NCBI GenBank assembly: GCA_016190985.1
Contig: JACPPI010000021.1
Location: 1 to 61,384, forward strand
DNA from: Opitutia bacterium
Lineage (GTDB): Bacteria > Verrucomicrobiota > Verrucomicrobiia > Opitutales > Opitutaceae
DNA length: 61,384 nucleotides
Direction: 5' to 3'
The notes below the pieces were generated by a model. That model saw only the letters and a list, made by a program, of their open reading frames with translations. It was not told the origin of the DNA and did no database searches. Below, in pieces: positions 9,437 through 17,324 of the stretch (position 1 is its first letter; every line of letters starts with the position of its first letter). The translations under genes were made by a program, and so were the position numbers.

Positions 9437-9733
9437 ATGGCTAAAGTAAACATCAAACCCATCGGTGATCGCGTGCTCGTGCAGCACATCGAGGAAAAAG
9501 AACAGGTCCGCGGCGGGATCATCATCCCCGACAGCGCCAAGGAAAAACCGCAGGAGGCCCGGGTCATCGCCCTGGGCACCGGCAAGCGGGATGAAAACGG
9601 CAAGGTCACGCCCTTCGAGGTGAAGGTCGGCGACAAGGTCCTCATCTCCAAATACGGCGGCACCGAGGTCAAACTCGACGACCAGAAGTTCACCCTCGTC
9701 CGCGAGGACGACATCCTCGGCGTCATCGGCTAA
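9437..9733 (+). CDS. groES: Co-chaperonin GroES
   Basis: The 98-residue protein is the lid of the GroEL folding chamber. It shows the family opening [44 protein letters not shown], including the mobile loop (RGGIIIPD) that contacts GroEL, and the closing [15 protein letters not shown]. Length is standard. It lies 87 nt after dnaK and 53 nt before groEL, all on the plus strand. Translation appears not to use a Shine-Dalgarno sequence. Confidence 0.97.
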   Translation: MAKVNIKPIGDRVLVQHIEEKEQVRGGIIIPDSAKEKPQEARVIALGTGKRDENGKVTPFEVKVGDKVLISKYGGTEVKLDDQKFTLVREDDILGVIG

Positions 9734-9746
9734 CCCCGGAACGCCA

Positions 9747-9774
9747 CTCAACCCTCATCACTCAACTCTCAACT
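9747..9774 (+). repeat. Four 7-nt units in the groES-groEL gap
   Basis: Consecutive heptamers CTCAACC, CTCATCA, CTCAACT, CTCAACT make a 28-nt G-free array ending 12 nt before the groEL ATG. The layout copies that in front of groES and ctaE, with a different sequence. Confidence 0.7.
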
Positions 9775-9786
9775 TAGTTTCAAATT

Positions 9787-11424
9787 ATGGCAGCCAAACA
9801 ACTCCTCTTTGACGAGGCCGCTCGTCAGAAAATCCTCCGCGGCGTCGAGATCCTCTCCCGCGCCGTCAAAGTCACGCTCGGGCCCAAGGGCCGGAACGTC
9901 GTCATCGACAAAAAATTCGGGTCGCCGACCGTCACCAAGGACGGCGTCACCGTCGCCAAGGAAGTCGAGCTTCCCGATCCCTACGAGAACATGGGCGCGC
10001 AGATGGTCAAGGAAGTCGCTTCCAAGACCTCCGACAGCGCCGGTGACGGCACCACCACGGCGACCGTGCTCGCCGAGGGCATCTACCGCGAGGGCCTGAA
10101 GAACGTCACCGCCGGCGCCAACCCGATCTACCTCAAGCGCGGCATCGACAAGGCCGTCGAGGCCGCCGTCGCCGAGCTCGCGCGCGTTTCCAAGAAGGTC
10201 AATGACCGCGAGGAGATCCGCCAGGTCGCCACCGTCTCCGCCAACTGGGACGAGACGATCGGCAACATCATCGCCGACGCCATGGACAAGGTCGGCAAGG
10301 ACGGCACCATCACCGTCGAGGAGGCCAAGTCCATCGAGACGACCCTCGAGGTCGTCGAGGGCATGCAGTTCGACAAGGGTTACCTGTCGCCCTACTTCGC
10401 CACCAACATGGAGGCCCAGGAGGCCGTCCTCGAGGACGCCTACGTGCTCATCCACGAGAAGAAGATCGCCAACCTGCAGGAGTTCCTCCCGCTGCTCCAG
10501 ACCGTCGCCAAGAGCGGCAAGCCCCTCCTCGTCATCGCCGAGGAAGTCGAGGGCGAGGCGCTCGCCGCGCTCGTCGTCAACAAGATCCGCGGCACGATCA
10601 ACGTATGCGCCGTCAAGGCCCCCGGCTTTGGCGACCGCCGCAAGGCCATGCTGGAGGACATCGCGATCCTCACCGGCGGCAAGTGCATCACCGAGGACCT
10701 CGGCCTCAAGCTCGAGAACCTCACCATCGCCGACCTCGGCCGCGCCAAGCGCATCGTCGTCGACAAGGAGAACACCACCATCGTCAACGGCGGCGGCAAG
10801 TCCTCCGAAATCCAGGGCCGCGTGAAGCAGCTCCGCCGGCAGATCGACGAGACCACCTCCGATTACGACAAGGAGAAGCTCCAGGAGCGCCTCGCCAAGC
10901 TCGCCGGTGGCATCGCCGTCATCAACGTCGGCGCCTCCACCGAGGTCGAGATGAAGGAAAAGAAGGCCCGCGTCGAAGACGCCCTCCATGCGACCCGTGC
11001 GGCCGTGGAAGAGGGGATCGTCGCCGGCGGCGGGGTCGCGCTCCTGCGCACCATCAAGGCCATCGAGGCCCTCAAGCTCGAGGGCGACGAGGCCTTCGGC
11101 GCCCAGATCGTGCGCCGCGCCATCGAGCACCCGATCCGCATGCTCTGCGCCAATGCCGGCGTGGACGGCGGCGTGGTCGTCAAGGAAGTCCTCAGCGCCA
11201 AGGGCAACGTGGGCTACAACGTCGCCACCGACAAGTTCGAGGATCTCGTGAAGGCCGGCGTGGTGGACCCGACCAAGGTCACCCGCACCGCGCTGCAAAA
11301 CGCGGCCTCGATCGCCGGCCTGCTCCTCACCACCGAGTGCATGATCACCGATCTGCCGGAGAAGAAGGAAGCTCCGGCCGGCGGCGGCCACGGCGGCGGC
11401 GGCATGGGCGGCATGGACTACTGA
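9787..11424 (+). CDS. groEL: Chaperonin GroEL
   Basis: The 545-residue Hsp60 forms the double-ring folding chamber with GroES. Seen: [20 protein letters not shown] near the start, the ATP-site segment [11 protein letters not shown] and [15 protein letters not shown] (near residues 85-98), the apical-domain [29 protein letters not shown], and the Gly/Met-rich flexible tail ending GGGMGGMDY. Length and all conserved blocks are normal. A strong terminator follows at 11491, so dnaK-groES-groEL can be read as one block. It is the only groEL in the window. Confidence 0.98.
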   Translation: MAAKQLLFDEAARQKILRGVEILSRAVKVTLGPKGRNVVIDKKFGSPTVTKDGVTVAKEVELPDPYENMGAQMVKEVASKTSDSAGDGTTTATVLAEGIYREGLKNVTAGANPIYLKRGIDKAVEAAVAELARVSKKVNDREEIRQVATVSANWDETIGNIIADAMDKVGKDGTITVEEAKSIETTLEVVEGMQFDKGYLSPYFATNMEAQEAVLEDAYVLIHEKKIANLQEFLPLLQTVAKSGKPLLVIAEEVEGEALAALVVNKIRGTINVCAVKAPGFGDRRKAMLEDIAILTGGKCITEDLGLKLENLTIADLGRAKRIVVDKENTTIVNGGGKSSEIQGRVKQLRRQIDETTSDYDKEKLQERLAKLAGGIAVINVGASTEVEMKEKKARVEDALHATRAAVEEGIVAGGGVALLRTIKAIEALKLEGDEAFGAQIVRRAIEHPIRMLCANAGVDGGVVVKEVLSAKGNVGYNVATDKFEDLVKAGVVDPTKVTRTALQNAASIAGLLLTTECMITDLPEKKEAPAGGGHGGGGMGGMDY

Positions 11425-11490
11425 TCCGCCTTCGCTCCGCACGGAGCTACGGCGCGACAAGGTCCCACCGACCATCTCGCATCAACTTCA

Positions 11491-11518
11491 AGGCGCGCTC
11501 TCCGGGGCGCGCCTTTTT
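11491..11518 (+). terminator. Rho-independent terminator of groEL
   Basis: AGGCGCGC, a short loop and GGCGCGCCT are followed by TTTTTCT, 66 nt past the groEL stop codon. Confidence 0.88.
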
Positions 11519-11553
11519 CTGCGCCGGGCAATTGAATGACGGTCGGGCCGGAA

Positions 11554-11631
11554 AGTAGCGCGGTGCTTTCAGCCCGCGTTCTGGTCGAGCGCGGCCAAGT
11601 TATCGAACGCAGGCTGAAGCTTCGCGCTGCT
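11554..11631. repeat. Imperfect palindrome
   Basis: AGTAGCGCGGTGCTTTCAGC and onward to GCGTTC faces GAACGCAGGCTGAAGC then CGCGCTGCT, giving long, slightly mismatched arms about a 23-nt centre. It sits between the groEL terminator and the XRE gene. Single copy in this window; same size class as the other palindromic repeats. Confidence 0.6.
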
Positions 11632-11667
11632 CCAAGGCACTTTCGTCCGTCCAAGCGGCGAGATTTA

Positions 11668-11916
11668 TCAATAGCCGCATTCGGCCAGCAAATCCGACGC
11701 CGACCGCTTCAGTGCCTTGGCGATTTGCAGCAGGACGGTAAGACTCGGCTCGTATTCACCGCGCTCGATGTTGCCGATGTAATTTTTGCTCAACGACACC
11801 AACTCCGAGAATTCTTCCTGAGAAAGGCCGGTTTTTTCCCGCTCCGCCCGCAGCCTTTTCCCCAGCGCCAATGCCACGGAGGATTTGGCTGCTTTGGTCT
11901 GCTTGCGTCTCGGCAT
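11668..11916 (-). CDS. XRE/Cro-type transcriptional regulator
   Basis: The 82-residue protein is essentially one helix-turn-helix domain: LGKRLRAEREKTGLSQEEFSELVSLSKNYIGNIERGEYEPSLTVLLQIAKALKRSASDLL, with the recognition-helix region SLSKNYIGNIERG. It resembles small XRE regulators of restriction, toxin-antitoxin and other accessory operons. It is transcribed away from the DMT-SET operon. Two matching palindromes (11955-11968 and 12008-12021) lie in the shared upstream region and are the natural candidates for its operators, an inference from position and symmetry. Confidence 0.88.
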   Translation of the reverse strand: MPRRKQTKAAKSSVALALGKRLRAEREKTGLSQEEFSELVSLSKNYIGNIERGEYEPSLTVLLQIAKALKRSASDLLAECGY

Positions 11917-11954
11917 GGCGCAGTGAGTTTAGCAAAGCTGACGAAGACACTCGA

Positions 11955-11968
11955 CCAAGCATCCTTGG
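11955..11968. promoter_or_regulatory. Candidate operator 1, CCAAG-N4-CTTGG
   Basis: CCAAGCATCCTTGG is a 5+4+5 palindrome located where the -35 region of a promoter with -10 TAGAAT (11981-11986) would fall, between the divergent XRE and DMT genes. Its twin is 53 bp away. Confidence 0.6.
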
Positions 11969-12007
11969 TATTTGCCTTGCTAGAATCCGAGGGCCGCCTT
12001 TTTCTAA

Positions 12008-12021
12008 CCAAGAATGCTTGG
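12008..12021. promoter_or_regulatory. Candidate operator 2, CCAAG-N4-CTTGG
   Basis: CCAAGAATGCTTGG repeats the arms of operator 1 exactly and overlaps the ATG (12014-12016) of the DMT gene. The 53-bp start-to-start distance is about five helical turns, so two bound dimers would face the same side of the DNA. Confidence 0.6.
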
Positions 12022-12364
12022 CCTGTCCCCAAAGTTCCTCGCCGTCGCAGCAGTGATCGGGCTGAGTATCGTGGGCGTCCTGGCGGAATGGCTGCTCAAG
12101 CTGGCGAGCCAAGAGGATAATTCCTGGCGCAGTCCTTTCCTCGTTGTGGGCGTGGTGGTTTTTGCCGCGACCTGCTTGGGATGGGTCTATGTCCTCAAGC
12201 ATCTCAAGTTGGCCAGCAGCGGCAGCATTTACTGCGTTAGCACCGTTCTCCTGCTTGCCGTGCTGGGCACCGTGGTCTTCGGTGAGAAATTGTCAGCGAC
12301 CGAGCTTGCCGGTGTGGGTTTTGCTGTGATTTCTCTCATTTTGCTCGGGAGGCACGCTGCTTGA
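12014..12364 (+). CDS. Small DMT/SMR-like membrane protein
   Basis: The 116-residue protein has four hydrophobic segments (about 8-28, 40-60, 70-88, 96-114) and the pattern SIYCVSTVLLLAVLGTVVFGEKLSATELAGVGFAVISLILLG, which is the second-half signature of drug/metabolite (EamA/EmrE-like) transporters. One such unit must dimerise to transport. The substrate is unknown. Its stop codon overlaps the start of the SET gene (TTGA at 12361-12364), showing translational coupling. The first residues MLGL are encoded within the second candidate operator. Base composition here is visibly poorer in G+C than the flanks, suggesting acquired DNA. Confidence 0.75.
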   Translation: MLGLSPKFLAVAAVIGLSIVGVLAEWLLKLASQEDNSWRSPFLVVGVVVFAATCLGWVYVLKHLKLASSGSIYCVSTVLLLAVLGTVVFGEKLSATELAGVGFAVISLILLGRHAA

Positions 12365-12867
12365 ACGGATCGGCGCAGAAGAAATTGCGGTCCTCGGTTT
12401 ATGTGGGCGAGTGCGCTTTGGGGCAGGGACTCTTTGCTGGGAGGGACTTCGGGGCAGGGGAGGAAATCCTGCAATTGACCGGACCGCTTATCTCCTTGGC
12501 GGAGACGATTTCGATGGGGGAACAAGAAGCCAACCCGCTACAGATCGGAATAGGCAAGTATATCGATATGGAAGAGCCCGGGGTATTTCTGAATCACTCG
12601 TGCGAGCCGAATGCAGGCATCGTCAAATCGCGCACGCTGATCGCCTTGTCCAGCATTGAGGCCGGCGAGGAAATTCGCTACGATTACTCGACCACCATGG
12701 ATGAAAATCGCTGGACGATGGTTTGCCTCTGCGGTGCCAAAGGCTGTCGTGGCCTCGTGCAGGATTTCCGGCTCCTCCCGTTCGAGCTGCAATCGAGCTA
12801 CCTGCGTCGCGGGGTGGTGCAGGAGTTCATCGCTAATAAGCTCAAAGGAGCGCACCCTGAGGCCTGA
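12361..12867 (+). CDS. SET-domain protein (putative protein-lysine methyltransferase)
   Basis: The 168-residue protein reads as a stand-alone SET domain: SVYVGECALGQGLFAGRDFGAGEEI at the N-terminus, FLNHSCEPNAG (the NHS-C core that binds S-adenosylmethionine), GEEIRYDYS, and a short post-SET cysteine pair CLCGAKGC. These are the defining blocks of the fold, used in eukaryotes and some bacteria to methylate lysines. It starts with TTG at 12361, overlapping the upstream stop codon by 4 nt. The likely target is unknown; secreted chlamydial/legionella-type use on host histones is one known role of bacterial SET proteins, but no secretion signal is seen. Confidence 0.88.
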   Translation: MNGSAQKKLRSSVYVGECALGQGLFAGRDFGAGEEILQLTGPLISLAETISMGEQEANPLQIGIGKYIDMEEPGVFLNHSCEPNAGIVKSRTLIALSSIEAGEEIRYDYSTTMDENRWTMVCLCGAKGCRGLVQDFRLLPFELQSSYLRRGVVQEFIANKLKGAHPEA

Positions 12868-12925
12868 ATCTGATGGGGTCGAATCTGTGATGGGGCCGAA
12901 GGCGGCCCCGGGCGGGAGGGGTGGC

Positions 12926-12954
12926 TTGACAAGCCGCGTTGGTGAAACAAGATG
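12926..12954 (+). promoter_or_regulatory. Candidate promoter of the Phd/PIN module
   Basis: A perfect TTGACA (12926-12931) is followed after 17 nt by AAGATG (12949-12954), a weak -10. Transcription would then start near 12961, at the ATG of the antitoxin, implying a leaderless message. The -10 match is poor, so this is tentative. Confidence 0.35.
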
Positions 12955-12960
12955 ATTCAC

Positions 12961-13212
12961 ATGAAAACAGCCACCGTCCGCCAGTTGCGCACCGAGTTCC
13001 CCAAGGTCCTCGCCTGGGTCAACGCCGGCCAGGAGGTGGCCATCACCCGGCGCCGCAAGATCGTGGCCAGTCTCACCCCGGCGGGTGACGCCGCGAAGAA
13101 AAAGCCAACTTTGCCGGATTTTGGTGCCCGGCTGCGGGCTCGTTTCGGCGACAAGATCATCCCGGCAGGGGTCATGGCGGATATTCTGGCGGATAACAAA
13201 GGGCGTTACTGA
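12961..13212 (+). CDS. Phd/YefM-type antitoxin
   Basis: The product (83 aa from ATG 12961; an ATG at 12952 is possible) opens MKTATVRQLRTEFPKVLAWV and continues GQEVAITRRRKIVASLTP, the standard Phd/YefM DNA-binding fold with its V-x-E-L-R and G-E-x-V-x-I-T-R-R-G-K-P-V-A-like lines. The C-terminal tail (FGARLRARFGDKIIPAGVMADILADNKGRY) would wrap the toxin. The stop codon and the PIN gene's ATG share one base (TGATG), so the pair is coupled. Such pairs usually repress their own promoter; a TTGACA lies just upstream. Confidence 0.9.
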   Translation: MKTATVRQLRTEFPKVLAWVNAGQEVAITRRRKIVASLTPAGDAAKKKPTLPDFGARLRARFGDKIIPAGVMADILADNKGRY

Positions 13213-13646
13213 TGGCCGGGCCGACTTATGCCGACACGAGTTTTCTCGTCTCGCTCTGTCTGCGGGATGCCAACTCGGCCCGCGCGGCCGGGGCAGCGTT
13301 ACGGGTCATGCCAGCTTTCCTCACGCCGCTGCTCGAGCACGAACTGCGCAATGCCATCCGGCTGTGCGCATTTCGCCGCCAGATTAGCTCAAACCAGCGG
13401 GAGGAGGTGCTGCATGATCTCGAGCAGGATAAGGCGGCAGGCGTGTTTCACCTCGTGCCTTTGGATTGGCCCAGGGCATTGAAGCATGCCGAGACGCTGA
13501 GCCGACGGCATACGGAGGCGTTGGGCGTGCGAGGCATGGATATTCTGCATGTCGCGTCAGCCCTGGCGCTGAAGGCCGGCCGATTTGTGACCTTCGACGA
13601 GCGGCAGCGTGAACTCGCCCATTTGGCGGGTCTGGAAGTCCGCTGA
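13212..13646 (+). CDS. PIN-domain ribonuclease toxin
   Basis: The 144-residue PIN protein shows the acidic residues expected to hold metal: D8 in YADTSFLVSL, E in LEHELRNAIRL, and D in RGMDILHVASALALKAGRFVTFDERQ. VapC-like enzymes with this fold cut tRNA, rRNA or mRNA and are held inactive by the upstream antitoxin. Gene order antitoxin-toxin with a one-base overlap is standard for this class. No defects are visible. The target RNA cannot be predicted. Confidence 0.9.
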   Translation: MAGPTYADTSFLVSLCLRDANSARAAGAALRVMPAFLTPLLEHELRNAIRLCAFRRQISSNQREEVLHDLEQDKAAGVFHLVPLDWPRALKHAETLSRRHTEALGVRGMDILHVASALALKAGRFVTFDERQRELAHLAGLEVR

Positions 13647-13926
13647 ATCACAAGGTCAGCTGTAGAAACTGCTGTGACCGACGCGCCGGCGTGGCCCGAG
13701 CTTCAGCCTTCGCTAGGCCTACGGCTGACTGGCCAGCCTCCGCAAAGCCCTCAGCCTACGCCGAGCCTGCGGCCCGACAAGACGGCTGGCAGGCCAGTCT
13801 TCGCCAAGCCGATGGCTGGTGTTTCGTGGTTTCATCCCAATCCGTGCGCATCCGGGCTATCCGCAGTTTAACTCCGGGGGTGGAATTGAATCTTGCGGGA
13901 GGATTCCGGCTGGCTAGATTGTCGGC
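13647..13926. other. Noncoding gap with short repeats
   Basis: No gene is supported. CCTACGGCTGACTGGCCAGCC (about 13722-13742) and GACGGCTGGCAGGCCAGTC (about 13782-13800) are related to each other and to a motif after tRNA-Thr near 6379, so this looks like decayed repeat DNA between two toxin-antitoxin modules. Confidence 0.4.
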
Positions 13927-14139
13927 ATGTCAGTCGAGGAAATCAAAGCCACGGTGGACAAGGCGACACCGACCGAGCGCCGGCTGATGTCGGCCTACCT
14001 CAAGCTCAAGACGCAGGAAGAGGGCGGCCGGCTGGCCAAGGATCTGGGCGATGCGCACCGGCGGATCGACGCCGGCAAGGCGGCCAAGCTGGAGGATGTC
14101 ATCGCCCTCCATGAATCCATGAAACGTGTGGGGTTGTGA
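13927..14139 (+). CDS. Putative antitoxin of a RelE/ParE-like pair
   Basis: The 70-residue, charged, mostly helical protein (MSVEEIKATVDKATPTERRL and onward, ending ALHESMKRVGL) has no motif I can name with confidence. Its assignment rests on position: it overlaps the next gene by 4 nt (GTGA at 14136-14139), and that gene looks like a RelE/ParE-fold toxin. It may neutralise the toxin by its helical tail. It could alternatively be an unrelated small protein. Confidence 0.6.
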   Translation: MSVEEIKATVDKATPTERRLMSAYLKLKTQEEGGRLAKDLGDAHRRIDAGKAAKLEDVIALHESMKRVGL

Positions 14140-14396
14140 GTGGATACGAGCTCTCCCTTGATTTGGAGGTTTTGCAGCAGCTCTTGCGGGCCGACAAGGA
14201 ACAGCGGGAGCAGGTGATTGAGCTGCTGACCCGCCTGCGCCTGGAGCCGTTTCTTTCCGGTGATTTTCGCGAATCCGACGATACCGGCCGCACCAACGAG
14301 GTTGTTTTGGCCGGCGATGTGCTGGTATTTTTCTGGAGCGATCACGCGGTCAAAACCGTGCGTGTGACCAAGGTGGATTTTATCGAGGGTGACTGA
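14136..14396 (+). CDS. Putative RelE/ParE-superfamily toxin
   Basis: The 86-residue protein starts with GTG inside the stop codon of the preceding gene. The layout of a helical first half (DLEVLQQLLRADKEQREQVIELLTRLRLEP) and a beta-rich second half (GRTNEVVLAGDVLVFFWSDHAVKTVRVTKVDFI) matches the RelE/ParE fold, in which the C-terminal strands carry catalytic or gyrase-binding residues. The usual basic residues are few, so the family call is moderate. This would be the second toxin-antitoxin module within 1.5 kb. Confidence 0.6.
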   Translation: MSGYELSLDLEVLQQLLRADKEQREQVIELLTRLRLEPFLSGDFRESDDTGRTNEVVLAGDVLVFFWSDHAVKTVRVTKVDFIEGD

Positions 14397-14447
14397 GAGC
14401 GTAGCTCTTGCCAAAGAGCAGGCCAGGCTCTTCCGTTGTCTCCTCAT

Positions 14448-15248
14448 ATGGAAGTCATCTTCATGGGCACGGGCACGTCGCAGGGAGTGCCGATGATCGC
14501 ATGCCAGTGCGCCGTCTGCACCTCGGCCGATCCGCGCAACCACCGCACGCGGGCGAGCATCCATGTCGTCATGGACGGGCTGCACATCCAGGTGGATGCC
14601 GCGCCGGAGTTCCGCCTGCAATGCCTGCGCGAAAAGGTGGCGCAGCTCGACGTGTTCATCCTCACCCACGGCCACAACGACCATATCACGGGCATGGACG
14701 ACCTGCGCCGCTTCTGCGACCTGCGCGACGGCACGGCGCTGACCGTCCACACCACCGACGAAGGCATGGCGCGCGTGCTGGCGATGTTTCCCTACGCGAT
14801 CGCCGAGCGGCCGGTGTCGAAGGGCTATGCGGCCTTCAAGCTGGTGGAGATGCCGCCGGTGCTGGAATTTCCGCAGGGGAGCATCCGTTCCACGCTGCTG
14901 CCGCATGGCGGCATCAACACGCTCGGCTTGGTTTTTCAGGAAAAGTCGTCGGGCAAGAAGTTCGCCTATTACAACGACTGCAAGCGCATCCCGCACGAGG
15001 CGGTCGCGCTGGCGAAGGGCGCCGATGCGGTTTGCCTCGACGGCCTGCGCGTCGAGCCGCATCCGTCCCACATGAACATCGAGGAGGCTTGCGCCGCCGC
15101 AGCCGAAATCGGAGCCCCGGTCACCTATCTCACCCACCTGACACACCGGATCGGACACGAGGAGTGGAGCGCGAGACTCCCCCGGGGCGTGCAACTGGCT
15201 TATGACGGGCTCAGGTTGCACCTCCAAGCCGGGGGCGCGCGGGCATAA
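14448..15248 (+). CDS. PhnP-like metallo-beta-lactamase-fold hydrolase
   Basis: The 266-residue protein opens MEVIFMGTGTSQGVPMIACQ and CxxC-like cysteines (CQCAVC), then DAAPEFRLQC, then the metal-binding ILTHGHNDHITGMDDLRRF and a late LTHRIGHEEW. This is the plan of PhnP and related cyclic phosphodiesterases, which hydrolyse phosphodiester bonds with two metal ions. No phosphonate-use genes are nearby, so a general housekeeping phosphodiesterase is more likely. ATG at 14448 is chosen because the family begins directly with the first strand; an in-frame TTG 12 nt upstream is less likely. Confidence 0.85.
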   Translation: MEVIFMGTGTSQGVPMIACQCAVCTSADPRNHRTRASIHVVMDGLHIQVDAAPEFRLQCLREKVAQLDVFILTHGHNDHITGMDDLRRFCDLRDGTALTVHTTDEGMARVLAMFPYAIAERPVSKGYAAFKLVEMPPVLEFPQGSIRSTLLPHGGINTLGLVFQEKSSGKKFAYYNDCKRIPHEAVALAKGADAVCLDGLRVEPHPSHMNIEEACAAAAEIGAPVTYLTHLTHRIGHEEWSARLPRGVQLAYDGLRLHLQAGGARA

Positions 15249-15313
15249 GACACCCGGGGCGTTTGCTTTTCGCCTTAATTTCGCTGCATTGACCGCCACA
15301 ACCCACGATCCGC

Positions 15314-16297
15314 ATGGCCAAGATCTACAACGACATCACGGAAACGATCGGCAACACGCCGCTCGTGCGCCTCAACCGCACCGCCGCCGCCCATGGCGCC
15401 CAGGCCGAGATCCTGCTCAAGCTCGAGTTCTTCAACCCGCTCTCCAGCGTCAAGGACCGCATCGGCTTCTCGATGATCGATGACGCCATCAAGGCCGGCA
15501 AGATCACCAAGGACAGCGTCATCATCGAGCCGACCAGCGGCAACACCGGCATCGCGCTGGCCTTTGTCGCCGCCGCCAAGGGCCTCAAGCTCATCCTGAC
15601 CATGCCGGAGACGATGAGCACCGAGCGCCGCAAGCTGCTCAAGATCCTCGGCGCGCGCGTCGTCCTCACCGAGGGGCCCAAGGGCATGAAGGGCGCCATC
15701 GCCAAGGCCGAGGAGCTGGCGGCGAAGATTCCGAAGAGCATCATCCTCCAGCAATTTTCCAACCCGGCCAACCCGGCGATCCACCGCAAGACCACCGCCG
15801 AGGAGATCTGGCGCGACACCGACGGCAAGGTGGACATTGTCGTCGCCGGCGTCGGCACCGGCGGCACGATCACCGGCGTGGGCGAGGTGTTGAAGGCCCG
15901 CAAGCCCGGCATCAGGATGGTCGTGGTCGAGCCCGACGCCTCGCCTGTGCTCTCGGGCGGCGCGCCCGGCCCGCACAAGCTGCAGGGCATCGGCGCCGGC
16001 TTCGTGCCCGCCGTGCTCAACACCAAGATCTACGACGAGATCATCCGCGTGAAGGAGGCCGACTCCGGCCCGGTCTCGAAGCAGGTCAACCAGCTCGACG
16101 GCATCCCGGTCGGCATCTCCTCCGGCGCCATGATCTGGGCGGCCCTCCAGCTCGCCCGGCGCCCCGAGAACAACGGCAAGCAGATCGTCGTCATCGTGCC
16201 CTCCAGCACGGAGCGTTACCTCTCCACCTGGCTCTTCGCCGACATCAACGTCGAGAGCGACCCGGTGGACGACCTGATCCCGGCCGCGGACGCCTGA
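15314..16297 (+). CDS. cysK: Cysteine synthase A
   Basis: The 327-residue enzyme makes cysteine from O-acetylserine and sulfide using pyridoxal phosphate. Visible are [12 protein letters not shown], the PLP lysine in [15 protein letters not shown] (about residue 46), the phosphate/substrate loops [16 protein letters not shown] and [16 protein letters not shown], and PVGISSGA near the C-terminus. Length is typical of CysK rather than CysM or cystathionine synthase. It stands alone with a strong terminator after it; cysE is not in the window. Confidence 0.95.
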   Translation: MAKIYNDITETIGNTPLVRLNRTAAAHGAQAEILLKLEFFNPLSSVKDRIGFSMIDDAIKAGKITKDSVIIEPTSGNTGIALAFVAAAKGLKLILTMPETMSTERRKLLKILGARVVLTEGPKGMKGAIAKAEELAAKIPKSIILQQFSNPANPAIHRKTTAEEIWRDTDGKVDIVVAGVGTGGTITGVGEVLKARKPGIRMVVVEPDASPVLSGGAPGPHKLQGIGAGFVPAVLNTKIYDEIIRVKEADSGPVSKQVNQLDGIPVGISSGAMIWAALQLARRPENNGKQIVVIVPSSTERYLSTWLFADINVESDPVDDLIPAADA

Positions 16298-16316
16298 GGC
16301 ATTCAAAGTAGTTCGA

Positions 16317-16352
16317 GGGGGAGCGCGTTGACCTCAACGCGCTCCCCCTTTT
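16317..16352. terminator. Two-way terminator between cysK and ctaG
   Basis: GGGGGAGCGCGTTG, loop ACCT, CAACGCGCTCCCCC and TTTT form a near-perfect 14-bp stem. It sits 20 nt after the cysK stop and a few nt past the convergent ctaG stop, so it can serve both directions. Confidence 0.88.
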
Positions 16353-16354
16353 GA

Positions 16355-17170
16355 CTATCCGGTGCAATCCCGTCCTTGTTTTTTTCCCGCCCGCGCCTCG
16401 CTGGCCTGGAACCAGCGGTAGAAGCTGACGCCGAAGGCGATCATCGCCACGCTCATGCCGACGAGTTTCATCATCGCGCCGGCGAGGAGCTGGTCGGCCG
16501 CGGCGGACAGGCCGTCCACGATGCGCGGGGCGTATTCGTAGGTCGGATAGAGGACGTCGGTGGAGAACGTGATGTAGGCGAAGACCGGCGTCATGCCGAT
16601 GAGGACGGCCAGCAGGTAGAGCATCTGCCAGGCGTAGCTCGCCGGAGGAAATTCCTTCGACGGGCTGAGCAGCGGCCACCAGTAGAACAGCGCCGCGCCG
16701 AAGAACGAGAAGTGCTCGGCGATGTGGACGGGGCGATTTTGCAGCGCGAGGTCGTAGAACGACGGCAGGTGCCAGACCGTGATGACGGCGGTGTAGAGCA
16801 CGCCGCACACGAGCGGATGAGTGAGCACCCGCAGGATGGGGCGCAGGCCCGGCCGGCCCGTGAGCGGCCGGACCAGCCAGTCGGGCAGGCCGAGCAGAAA
16901 GAGGACGGCGGCGGGATAGAGGATGAGCTGGTGCTGCAGCATGTGCGCGCTGAGCAGGTAGCGCTCGCCCGCCTGATCAAGCGGCGAGCCCACGGCGAGG
17001 TAGAAAATCACGAGCGCGGCGTAGAACTTCACGGCGTGCCGGCGCGGATAAAGTGCGCCCGGAGCGAGCTGCTCGCGCCACGGCCCGGTCAGGATGGCGT
17101 AGAGCCAGCCGAGGAAGATGAGCCCGCCGATGAGGAACGGCTCATTGTGCCAGTGGGTCCAGTCGATCAT
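16355..17170 (-). CDS. ctaG: CtaG-type cytochrome oxidase assembly membrane protein
   Basis: The 271-residue protein has about seven membrane segments and the caa3_CtaG signatures: FYLAVGSPLDQAGERYLLSAHMLQHQLILYPAAVLFLLGLP, HIAEHFSFFGAALFYWW and a late DQLLAGAMMKLVG. Members help assemble caa3-type oxidases, probably in copper insertion at CuB. This is the Bacillus-type CtaG, not the Cox11-type protein that shares the name. It closes the minus-strand ctaC-D-E-F-G series, separated from ctaF by a palindromic repeat. The Lys/Arg-rich tail faces the cytoplasm. Confidence 0.88.
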   Translation of the reverse strand: MIDWTHWHNEPFLIGGLIFLGWLYAILTGPWREQLAPGALYPRRHAVKFYAALVIFYLAVGSPLDQAGERYLLSAHMLQHQLILYPAAVLFLLGLPDWLVRPLTGRPGLRPILRVLTHPLVCGVLYTAVITVWHLPSFYDLALQNRPVHIAEHFSFFGAALFYWWPLLSPSKEFPPASYAWQMLYLLAVLIGMTPVFAYITFSTDVLYPTYEYAPRIVDGLSAAADQLLAGAMMKLVGMSVAMIAFGVSFYRWFQASEARAGKKQGRDCTG

Positions 17171-17191
17171 GGGATGAGCATTTCCATAGCA

Positions 17192-17263
17192 GTCATTCTG
17201 AGCGAAACGAAGAATCCAGCGGTGGCGAGCTTCCTGTGGATTCTTCGCTGCGCTCAGAATGAC
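17192..17263. repeat. GTCATTCTGAGCG palindrome, copy 1
   Basis: GTCATTCTGAGCG then AACGAAGAATCC on the left face GGATTCTTCGCTGCGCTCAG and AATGAC on the right, with about 22 nt between. It lies 22 nt upstream of the ctaG start codon. Three more copies occur here (24324, 28307, 36154). Confidence 0.88.
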
Positions 17264-17324
17264 CGGTGGCGGAAATAATAAAGCCGCGCTGGTGGCGCGG
17301 CTTGAAGCGGGGTGGGAACAGGTC

